Of a stretch of DNA of 27,721 nucleotides, positions 1 through 9,417 are shown one piece after another; the first letter of the stretch is position 1; each line of letters begins with the position of its first letter. The position numbers and the translations under genes are program-made. The stretch lies in assembly GCA_943704525.1 (NCBI GenBank), contig CALSCQ010001827.1, positions 1 to 27,721 of the forward strand, in the 5' to 3' direction. This DNA comes from Pigoraptor vietnamica. Its lineage: Eukaryota; Opisthokonta; Filasterea. Under the pieces are notes generated by a model that saw only the letters and a list, made by a program, of their open reading frames with translations, ran no database searches and was not told the DNA's origin.

Positions 1-54
<54 letters not shown>

Positions 55-84
55 ACACACACACACAACACACACACACACACA

Positions 85-151
<67 letters not shown>
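1..151. repeat. AC microsatellite followed by CT microsatellite
   Basis: Positions 1 to about 87 are nearly pure AC repeat with two small interruptions, and about 87-151 are pure CT repeat. The tract continues past the left edge. On the minus strand it lies inside an intron of the WEE1-like kinase gene, just after the exon that ends at 190, and reads as GA followed by GT. Confidence 0.97.
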
Positions 152-154
<3 letters not shown>

Positions 155-189
155 GAGCGGCAACACATCACGAGCGGGGCACGTGACAC

Positions 190-1535
190 CCACTCTTCCG
201 ACACGTTCCGAATGCGCTTGTTTGATTTTTTGATGGCGTAAAAGCAGCCGTCGAGGAGGTTCTTGCACTTAAACACAGTGCCAAACTCGCCGCGGCCAAT
301 GACCTCGACCTCTTGAAACTCCTGTGGGCCGTTGGGAAGGGATGAGCCGACAGTATTCACACATGCCGATATGTGCGCTCCCTTACGCAACATACGAGCA
401 TACACACAGAGCACTCGAGCACACACCCGGTGATACCGCTGAATGTTCAAGAGATTGGGAACGGCGCGGACATTTGACAGGGCCCTCTCAAAGTCCGTGT
501 CGCCCCCGAGCGCATCCTCTCCAAGCGGATCCGCCGGCGCGGCCGCAGTTTCCCCTTCCTTCACGTCACGTGCGTGCGGCGGGTGACCCCCATCGCGGCT
601 AGGGGCGCGCGGTGTGAACGGGTTGACGTTGGGCACAAGAGGCGGCGCCAGCCCCGGATGTGCGGCCTGCGCATGCGACTGCCCGCTCCGCCCACTGCTC
701 TCGGCGTGACTTGGGCGGGGGCGCGGCACGTGACCGAGAATATCTCGGAGGCGACGCGATGTGAGGTGCGTGTCCTTCGTGCGGGGGGACCCCGGCAGCG
801 TGGGCAGGCGGGGGAGGCGCGGCTGCGAGTCCGGATTGGGCGACTGGCGGCGCGCGTCATCGCCCTGCGCCAGATATAGGCATGCACGCGGGTTAGGGCG
901 TGAATTAGCAGCGAACAGAACGACGACTTGTACAACGGGAAAATGCGGTGGCATCGCAACAGCACACGCGCGTGTGGGCACACAACAGAGAACGCCCAAT
1001 GATGAATGAGGCGCACGCAGAAAATTACTTCATAAAGAAAAAATAAATTTAAATAGGAAGCACCCACATCGAGCTCGCTTCCCGATCGCTTTCGCTTGCG
1101 AAGGTCCGTCGTCATAAAGTCAAAGCTGAACTGCGCGCTCTCGCGGGGCGTTATGGGCGGCGCATCCGCGCCAATCATGCTGTTCTCCGCGTCCAGCGCG
1201 GACGAAAACATGATCTGCGTCGATGCGCTCCCCTGCGACTGCGAGAACAGGCCCCCGTCCACGTTCGACGCGTCGTCAGGAGAGGCAAACAACACCTTGG
1301 CGCACGGCGTTTCTTCATCCACCGCAGACACCGGTGTGCCCTGCGATCCCAGCACAGGCGTCGCAACCATGTCCAACAAGCCGCCGCTCACAGGACCCGG
1401 CGTGCGCGCGAGGCCGTCCTTCGAGAGGGCGCTTGCGGCGCTTCCGGGCGCCAATCGCAGCGCGCTCCCCACACCGCCCGCCATCCCCCTACTGCTCCCG
1501 CCCGAGGAGTGCACTGGGCCGATGGGAGGGGCCAT
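190..1535 (-). CDS. WEE1-like cell-cycle kinase, N-terminal part (gene cut by window edge)
   Basis: Three minus-strand exons are visible: 1535-1068, 864-427 and 321-190, encoding 156, 146 and 44 codons with all junctions in phase 0. Further exons lie beyond the left edge. The last exon starts the kinase domain with the glycine-rich loop GRGEFGTVFKC, followed by LDGCFYAIKKSNK, which is the WEE1 signature (family knowledge). The second exon carries NVNPFTP, matching the motif found upstream of the kinase domain in animal WEE1. The rest of the N-terminus is Ser/Pro/Gly-rich and disordered, as is usual for this regulatory region. WEE1 phosphorylates the inhibitory tyrosine of CDK1 in the nucleus and delays mitosis. 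The ATG at 1535 is the first in frame; the open frame runs further upstream without another ATG, so an extra 5' exon is possible. Catalytic residues beyond the VAIK-type lysine cannot be checked here. Confidence 0.85.
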
Positions 1536-2611
1536 GCGACGCAGGCCGCTCGCACAGGAAGGCACCGAGATGCGCTCAGTGTCCCTCTGTCCACGCAACA
1601 CAGAACGGCGGACTCTGAATACGGGGGTCGGCAAACACCCGAAATCGCAGCGAATCTACACGCGATGGCAAGTTCCCACGGAGTCACCAGGTCCAGCAAG
1701 ACGCCGAGTACAATGCAATGGTCGAGTACACGCGTGGGTAATAGTGCGCACGGGTCGCACAATGTCGGATTCGTCGCAATCGCCGGTGTCACAGCGTTCC
1801 CCACCAGCCTCGAATATGGAAAATAGCCACTGACGGTCACTTCAGCGGTACAAAGACACAAACGAGGGACACTAATGAAGCTTGGTGCAGAGTTGTGCGT
1901 GCGTGGGAGACGAAGACAACACACACGGGACGCACACACGCGAGCGCGCTTGTTGGAGGACAGAGGGAGAGAAAAGCGACTCGTGAGTGGGTGAGACAAA
2001 AATCGCGCGCTCGGCAGTCACGCGGCATTCTCATGGATTTATTACGACGACCAGTGACTATGGGAAATGTATGGAAACTGAAAAAATTGAAATTTATTAC
2101 GAAAAGGACACTTTGGTGACCAATGTCGGCATTGAGTAGATCAACGAAGTCACAGGAATAGCTTATTTTGAATTTTTATCGGCACAAATAATGCGATTCA
2201 TCGCACTTTTCCTTTCATTTATTCAAATAATCAATGTAAGAATGATTGGCAAATAAAGATGCTTACGGACAATATTCACCGCAGCGCATTTTGGCGCGCT
2301 CTCTTCTGATTGGCCCACTCAACCCCTCACGCCCTCGACACGTGCCGCGCTTCTGTGCGCCCCAACACACCCACCCCCAAACTGCGGCACTCCGTTGGAG
2401 CGTCACTCGTACACACACCGGGGGTGAGTGGCATTCACGCTGACGTCCAGATAGCAATAGACAGCACCCGATGCAAGAGATCACAGGGGACCGGATTAGC
2501 CCGTGTTGTTATTTGTCTTTCTGCATACGCACGCTGCGAAAGCGCTGACGATAGCGAGTTGAAGGGGGGGACGAATGCATAGCACGGTTGCGAGCGCGCC
2601 TCTACAAGCGC
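1536..2611. other. Intergenic region between WEE1-like and Tubby-like genes
   Basis: This 1.08-kb stretch has no convincing gene on either strand. It should hold the WEE1-like promoter at its left end and the Tubby 3' end at its right. About 2030-2260 is markedly AT-rich. On the minus strand, AATAAA-like hexamers occur near 2038-2043, 2093-2098 and 2217-2222, any of which could serve as a poly(A) signal for the Tubby transcript. Confidence 0.5.
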
Positions 2612-5217
2612 TCACTCGCACGCGAGCTTGCCATCGAAGGACGAGAGGGCGATGGAGAAAGCCTGAATTGCCGACATGGGGTACATGTAGTCGCACGTGA
2701 AGACCTCGTCCGAGATGCGCCCGAACTGCATCACAATGTAGTCCGCTGTGGGTTGAAAAGGTGTGAGATAACAGAGCAATACACAGAGGCGAAGTGTAAA
2801 GAGGCGTGCGATGTGTGTGAGTGTGTTTACGGAATGCGTATGAGCCAACTCACGGTCGTCGTCGTGGACGATCTGGAAGTTCTTGACCGACGCCACGGTG
2901 ACACGACCGTAGAAATTGAGGACATACGATTGCGTCGCTGGGTGGGGCGGGGTCGTCAGCATACAATCAGAGGTCGCTCCTTGCACGCCATAGAACGCAT
3001 GGCAGTGGGTTGATAAGGGAGAAGAGTGAACACTCGCGACAGACGGGCGACCCACAGTCGTTCCACACGGGCGCCTTGTTGTGGAGGACGAGAATGTCCT
3101 TCATGTGATGCCGGCGTGCCCTCTCAATCAGCGTGTCGCTCTCCTATGGGACGAGTGGACGGCGTGAATAGTCGAACAGATGACCAACGGAGACGCACTA
3201 GGCCATTGAGACCGACATCCGAACAGCAACCACACAATTAGACGCGCTAAGCACTCACGCTTGTGGGCCGCACTTGGACGCGCCGTCCGTCGGACTTCAT
3301 CCCCGGAATGATCACCGACATCTTGCGAGGTCCCTTCAGCCCCATCACATTCGTGCCCTGCGAGCCACAACGTCCACGTTAACCAGTGCTGCGACACACA
3401 AAATGCGCTGTCGTTCACAAGAGAAAAAAACACACCGCCGCAAAGCAGCAGAACATGGCGTTCAAAAAGGAGAGTGGACATAAGACAGGGAGCGCTGTGA
3501 TCAAGGAGGTGTGGGGCCCTCACGTATGTAATGGCCGCGAGCTCCTCGCGCACGTTCTCCCCTGACGACTTGCGGCTCTTCGGGTTGACGCCATTGCCAT
3601 ACACCGTGAACTGCGTCCCCAGGAAATTCGACCTAAAATAACAAACCGGCGTCAGGTTAAGCGCTGCGATGGCGCAGACACGCAGCCGACCCATTGATGG
3701 TAAGTGCGTGCACGCGTACCTGAGCTTCCCGACAAACGTCTCCCCGTCGCGCGCCATGTTGGTGGGGTCGATCGAGAGGAGGTAGTTCGAGCTCGCCGAC
3801 TTCTTCCGCTTACGCGCGGCGAGGAGGAACTGCTTCTTACCGCCCTCACGCTCCATGTGCAGATAGTACGCGGGATACATGCCCTTCTCAAGACCCTTCT
3901 TGTCGCGCGTGATGCGGCAGAGGATCTTCTGACCCTGCGGCGCGGGCCTGCGACAGTGTCACACAGACTATGAGCAAAAAAGTCGGCGCACGCATGGCAG
4001 TCGCCAAACGATCGTACGAAGATCCCCCTAGCGAGATGACGCCGAGAGACACCCACGAGGTCACAAACTCGAGCAGGTTCTCGTCGTTGAGGTCGATCGA
4101 GATGGACGTGAGTCGCGGGCGGCGCGCGTCCTCGGTGGTCGGCTGCGGCGTGATGACGGCGGCCTCGCGATCGTCCTCTGTCGGATCGTACGTCGTGGAA
4201 ATGCCACTGCGCGCGCGCAAAAAGGGTGTGATTGCGGGTGAGCACCACACACAACCACACGTGTATGCTCGGGCTGACATTGTACACACATGCACGAAAT
4301 GCGAACAACGCGCACGTACCGGTTCTGCAGCTCTCGCCGAATGTCGCGCACGGGCTCGTCATCGCTCTCGTCATACGAGCGCACGACAGTGGCCTCAGGG
4401 CGACTCCTCCGCGTTTCGCGCTCCTCCCTCTCCTCGCGAGCGGCGCGACGGCTCTCCCTCGTGCTGCGTGACTCACGTGACTCACGGGTCTCTCGCGTGT
4501 CGCGCGAGTCGGAATCGCGGTCACGCGACTCCCGTTCGCGCTCGCGCTCTCGCTCAACAACAGACCGACGCGACTGCAGAGTGCATGGTCGAGGTATGAG
4601 TGTGAGAACACAAACGGGCAATCGCAAAGAAAGGAACGCAAATGCGCCACAATAAGGGAACATCGCGGGAACGTGCGATGAAGACGTCACAGCGACGCAC
4701 CGTCCTCTCCTCGGGCTCGTCGTCGTCGCGGCGAGACGCACGCGCAGAGGGCTGGCGGCGCGCGGCGGACGATGGACGCCGTGAGTCACCGTCCGTGTTG
4801 AACACCATGCCTGACATGTGGGGAGAGTGAGAGGGGACAGGGATGCGCCCGCATTCAAAGGTCTCAAGTAGTTCGATCGTTCTGGTGCGATCGAGTCGCG
4901 GCCTCATACATACAAGCCATGTGGTGCATCTCAAACACTCTCCCAATAGTAGCGGCGATCGCCTGCAACGCACCTGCAGCCGACTGCCTCTGCTTGCGGC
5001 GCTGTTCCTCGAGCTGCCGCTGGCGCTCCAGCTTCTGCTGTCGGAGCGAATTGGGGCTGTTCGAGCGGTCCTCCATCTCTGCGTCCTGGTTGTCGTCCGG
5101 CGTAAAGGGATGACGAGGCTGCGCCCCACGCGACGACCGACGCGGGTTCGGCGGCCTGTTGTTCCGCAGTCGCGACGAGAGGTTGGGTAAGAAGACGGAC
5201 GTGTACGTGGCGTGATC

Positions 5218-5248
<31 letters not shown>

Positions 5249-5372
5249 TGTGTGTGTGTGTTCATGTGTGCGTGCGCAGCATGTGTACATGCGTTGTCCA
5301 TTGTGTGCGCACAGCCATAAAGGTCACCAATACCCACTTGGCCCACCTCTCTTCGTCGGAGTCGACCATCAT
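2612..5372 (-). CDS. Tubby-like protein (PIP2-binding Tubby domain)
   Basis: Eleven minus-strand exons give a 487-residue protein: 5372-5347, 5155-4974, 4810-4701, 4573-4320, 4206-4057, 3947-3720, 3632-3524, 3357-3259, 3143-3056, 2937-2854, 2745-2612. Residues 46-65 ([20 protein letters not shown]) match the short conserved motif at the N-terminus of animal TUB. Residues 107-190 are an Arg/Glu/Ser-rich low-complexity stretch. From about residue 210 to the end is a full Tubby domain: [14 protein letters not shown], the basic [16 protein letters not shown] patch that contacts PI(4,5)P2 in the mouse protein, and the C-terminal signature [12 protein letters not shown] just before the stop. Tubby proteins deliver membrane receptors to cilia and bind phosphoinositides at the plasma membrane (family knowledge). 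The start is two ATG codons in a 26-nt first exon; its splice to the next exon keeps frame. The next in-frame ATG, at 5076, is an alternative start. Confidence 0.93.
5218..5262. repeat. GT microsatellite in Tubby intron 1
   Basis: A GT repeat of about 45 bp on the plus strand with one TA interruption. It lies within the first intron of the Tubby-like gene, where the transcribed strand reads CA. Confidence 0.95.
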
Positions 5373-6069
5373 TTTCGAGGCTTACTTTACGCCCAAACAG
5401 CGTTTCGCTGTGGGGCCAACAATTCAAAATCGGTCCAAATCGCTGTGCACAGACAGCAAGCCACAAAAGCCACTCGCCGAGTCTAAGGTACACAAAAATT
5501 GAACGCACTCGAAGCGTCCTTTTGCAGGTGCTGCGCTTGAGTGTGTGTACGACGCACTCGGCTGTGGAGTCTGTGTGTGTGTGCGGTCGTGGCTGGTCAG
5601 TCGATGCGGGAATTTCGATTTCAAACGGACTCCATCCGTCAAATTAATGTGAGATTTTCATGGAATGTGGGTGAAAAATGCTTGGTAGTCTCAAATTGAC
5701 GAGTTGCGAGGTACCCTCGTCACACGTTTTTTATTGACATTCAAATCACTATGGCCTCACTATGGAAAAATTTTTATTACGTGCGCGAAATCCCCTTGGA
5801 GATAGAGTGAAACGACCAATGGGCGTTCAGACACGCATGTCACGTGATGCGTTGTTACTTTGTGTGGTTGCTGTTACACAGGCTGCCCATTTCCGTTTTT
5901 TCGTACTACGGTTGTGTCGTCTCTTCTTCGTTGCGCATTCTTCCACACACGCAAGCAGCGTGCTCGCGCGCTACATTATTACATATTTTGTTGCGCTTCG
6001 TCTCCGTCAGGCGCATCCACCCGACACTGCCCACATCCACCTGAACATTAGCACACGCGTCAGACCGAA
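5373..6069. promoter_or_regulatory. Divergent promoter region, Tubby-like / coiled-coil protein
   Basis: A 697-bp gap separates two genes that face away from each other. I see no coding signal. It contains one exact TCACGTGA octamer at 5840-5847 and several AT-rich patches around 5640-5780. Assignment as a shared promoter rests on gene orientation only. Confidence 0.5.
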
Positions 6070-7247
6070 ATGGCACAGACGGCGCCCGGTGTGCGCGAGG
6101 AGCGTGGCGAAGGCCCCTCTCTGAGCGAACTGATTGACGGAATCCTCCCGAAGCTCATTGGGGGTGCGGTGGACCGAACGGCCGTGAGAAGGGATTGGGT
6201 GGATTTCACTTGATGCGTGACGGCGTGTGCTTATTGAAGCGCAGAGACTGCGGAGGCGAAACGCATGTACGAGCAGGAGCTGAAAGCGCACGGCGAAACA
6301 AAGGCCAAGCTGGCGGAAGGTGGAAAGTGGATCTGCGCTTAAGGAACTTTGTGTGAATGGTATAATAACACAAGTCACTTGTGTGTCCCCGGTAGCACTT
6401 GCGACGCTCGAGGCGCGCCGCGTCAAGCTGGGAGAGTTTATGGGTAAACGACTTGCATTGGCGCTGCAGCCGATGTAACTTTTGTTCGCGTGCTCAGTCC
6501 ATGTCATTGCGTACGGCTACCAGACCGCCGCAGCACGGCCGAAGCGCGCTTTGATTCCGAGGGCGAAGCGGGACTCAAGCGGTGCGTGGTACAGTACAAC
6601 GGACAGCAGACATCATGAGATGTTCCATTCGAGCGTCAATGCGAGGGACTATGCAACTGACACGTGACGCGCAGCATGGAGGCGGACATTGTCGCTCTGA
6701 AGAAGGCCGTCGCGGAGAGTGAGGCCAAGTGCCACGCCATACTCGACCAGAAGGTCGCCATGGAGTGGGTGTTCGTTTGTGGCAATCGGATTCGAACAGC
6801 CATTCTCAATTGAACTGGCCCGTGCACTGCAGGAACGCCTTCGTCGTCGAGATGCGCGCGATTGCGGCGGACTACAAGGCCCGCAACGCCCTCGCGGGTG
6901 GCAGCCCACCCCGCGACATGGACACGACCGAGTATAACAACAACGGTAAATGCTGCTCCTCAGAAAAAAGGCATTCAAAGCTGCCTCACGATTTTCATAA
7001 TACACAATGTCCAGCGGCGCGCGATTTCACAGGCGCTACGAACGCCGGGGGCGTCGACGGGAACGAGCGCCGCCAACGCAAGCGCCCTCGCGAAGAGGCG
7101 GACGACGACAGCGGGGCCGCTGAGGGCATTCCGCCCTTTGCCCTTGCGCACGCCCAGCTGCCAGAGCCCATTTCGCACAAGGGCGGCGCGGATGAAACCG
7201 CAATCGCAGGGACGGCCGAGAGCATCGCCACGTGTGGTAACGAGTAG
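6070..7247 (+). CDS. Unknown coiled-coil protein
   Basis: I do not recognise this gene. Seven plus-strand exons keep frame across every junction: 6070-6183, 6247-6319, 6396-6443, 6524-6581, 6675-6764, 6833-6945, 7015-7247, giving 242 residues. Residues 1-38 are a short head. About 39-150 are rich in Glu, Lys, Ala and Leu with no proline, consistent with a long helix or coiled coil (for example RMYEQELKAHGETKAKLAE and DIVALKKAVAESEAKCHAIL). The tail holds a basic cluster (ERRQRKRPREEADDD) that could be a nuclear localisation signal, followed by a disordered end. Exon 2 uses the second AG of a CAGAG acceptor, because the first breaks the frame. A GT inside the last codons (TGTGGTAACGAG) could act as a donor, but the TAG two codons later is the simplest end. 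The 3' end is only 63 bp from that of the convergent MTG1 gene. Confidence 0.7.
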
Positions 7248-7310
7248 TAGTTTGGCGCAAAGCGGTACTCGCGCGCTGCGTTTTCTTGCTTGACGAAATC
7301 AATAGAAACC

Positions 7311-9009
7311 TCAGCCTTCCTTCGGCGGTGGGACGCTGTTTGGTTGTCGCGGCATCCTGTCGAGAGTGAGTCGACCCAGCTTGGCGTTCCTGCGAACGGA
7401 CAAATGACAGGGGCAGTCGGCAACGATTACCAGCGAAGATCGTACCAACCCCACTCACTGCTCAGCACTCTGATGTCCATTCACTCACCGGTACGCGTGG
7501 ATGAAGGCAGTCGCGGACGCCGTGAGCTCCGGCACGCCGCCCTTCTTCAGCCGACCCATTTTGAATGCGATGTGCGTGAGGACCTCCTTGATGTCGTCAG
7601 AGGGCCCGCTCATCTTGTAGAGATCCACATAGCTGCAGTGAAAACGGCCAAGGCGTTGGCGAAAAAAGAACGGCGAAAGCGCATCCCGCTCTAATGCAAG
7701 GGCGAGAAATGAATAATGTCACAACGCGAGCGAGAGAGAACGTGAACGTAATAAGTGTGTGTGTGTGGGAGTGCACGAAATTTCAAACGCGTGTGTGGCG
7801 CGTGCTATGGGTGCGAGGGTCATCACCCACTTGAACATGCCCGCCCTGTTGAGCCGGTAGAGAATGTAGTCGGCAATCATCCTGTGCCCGACCACCTCGT
7901 CCTGCATGGTGCCGATCATCGCCAGTTGCATGCCCATCTCAAACGACGCCACGCGCGGGACCATGATGCCTGCGCGGCGGGAGTCTGGTGAGCAGAACGC
8001 ACACAACACATACGCATGCACTCGCACCCCCTCCCCTTCCCGCACACACACCCATCAACACGCAAGAGAGTCTGACACAGAATACAACACGGCTCTTGCA
8101 ACGCGCAACACACCCGGCGTGTCCACCAGGTAGACCCTCGGGCTATCGCAAATCTTGATGTACTGCTTGAGCGAGCGCGTGACGCCCGGTCGGTCGCCCG
8201 TAATGGCCGCCTTGCCAGCGCCCGTGTAGATGCGCCGCAATTGGTTAATGAAGGACGACTTGCCCACATTTGGCAGGCCAATCACCATCACGCGAATTGC
8301 ATCCTCCTCGGGAAGATTCGCAATCCATCTGTCGTCGTGGTCAAATTGCGGCGCGCTGCCGTCCGCCGTAACGACCGACAGCGTGTTTGGGAGCGCAGGG
8401 GCCTTCGGACGCCGCTCCCTTATCTCGCGCACCGACGCCTTCACGTGCGCGAGGAGCGGCTTGACGCTGCGGTCGAATTGCAGCGTGCAGTCCGTGTACA
8501 TGACGTCCAAACCGCGGCTCTTGTAGTGCGCCTTGACCGGCTGAGTGCATGGTGGAGTAGTGGCACCGGGGAAAGTGGGCAAGAGTCAATTGCCGGTCGT
8601 GAGGGAGGTTAGGAAAAAAACCACAACGACAGACAGAAAGTGTCACCTCGAATGTGGACGGATTCGCGAGATCGCACTTGTTGAGCATGAGCACACGCGG
8701 CAAATGCGACGACATGGTGTCGAAAAAGTCGTTGCGGCCGGTGAAAGGTAACTGCGGAACAGTGCGACGCCGACGCTTAGGGCAACGCACACAGTGGAAA
8801 CCCCAAACCACTCCTTCCGCATCACGTGACTGGCCCAGAGTGTGTCTCCAACGCACCCGCGCATCGTGCATTTCGATGATAAAGTCCATGCGGCGTGCGA
8901 TGCGCGCCATGTCCATGGACGCCCGCTGCATGTGCATGGGATACCACTGCACGGCGCAAATGTCGCCGGGGTTGAACGCAGCGCGGAATGCGCGCGCCGC
9001 GGCCGCCAT
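7311..9009 (-). CDS. MTG1-type circularly permuted mitochondrial GTPase (YlqF family)
   Basis: Six minus-strand exons encode 348 residues: 9009-8857, 8751-8647, 8540-8114, 7969-7831, 7632-7489, 7389-7311. GTPase motifs come in permuted order, as the family requires: G4 NKCD at about 75-78, then the P-loop GLPNVGKSS at about 174-182, then DTPG at about 225-228. The N-terminal WYPMHM and the HDARLPFTGRN segment are typical of YlqF/MTG1. In animals and yeast MTG1 acts on the mitochondrial large ribosomal subunit late in assembly. The N-terminus (MAAAARAFRAAFNPG) is basic and lacks acids, which fits mitochondrial import. The length is close to that of known MTG1 proteins. The start ATG directly follows a CA-repeat tract on the coding strand. 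The gene diverges from the ferredoxin fusion gene and converges on the coiled-coil gene. Confidence 0.93.
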
Positions 9010-9106
9010 TGTGTGTGTGTGTGTGTGTGTGTGCGTGCGTGCGTGCGTGTGTGTGTGTGTGCGTGCGTGTATGTGCGCGTTTGTGAGTGCGTGTATGTGT
9101 ATGTGT
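9010..9106. repeat. GT-rich repeat abutting the MTG1 start codon
   Basis: A GT tract with GC and AT interruptions starts one base beyond the MTG1 ATG. On the coding strand of MTG1 it reads as a CA-rich 5' leader running straight into the start codon. Confidence 0.9.
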
Positions 9107-9417
9107 CCGTGAGTCAGAGGTGTGTCAGGCGTTTGAAACCTACCCCAACTCACTCCTCCTGGCACGCGTTACTCCCGTCACGTGCACCTAATCACGAACA
9201 CGTGCACCATGTTACCCAGTGCATGTGCACCATTACCCACCGCCGCACCCGCACACACACGCACACACACGCACACACACTGAGCAAGGACAAACGAAAA
9301 GAAAGAAGGACAAAGGAGCAGTGCGTACGAATTTCCCGTGCCTTTTCGTGTTGTCAGTGGCGAAGGCGCAGTGTGTGACGAACACTACGGCAGTCCTCCG
9401 CTGCCCACACAGTGAGA
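9107..9417. promoter_or_regulatory. Divergent promoter, MTG1 / ferredoxin fusion
   Basis: Together with the GT tract to its left, this is the 408-bp space between two divergent start codons, both of apparently mitochondrial proteins. It contains GTCACGTGCACC near 9178 and repeated CGTGCACCAT-like words near 9200-9235, plus a short CA-rich stretch at about 9251-9280. The shared-promoter role is inferred from orientation. Confidence 0.5.

Noticed and set aside
561-1634. Continuous minus-strand frame across the whole WEE1-like 5' region
   Set aside because: It opens with a non-ATG codon and runs through the AT-rich intron at 865-1067. Splicing restores the conserved NVNPFTP frame.
6780-6832. 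Possible tRNA-like GGATTCGAACAGCC segment
   Set aside because: No matching acceptor stem or anticodon arm could be folded around it; it lies in an intron of the coiled-coil gene.
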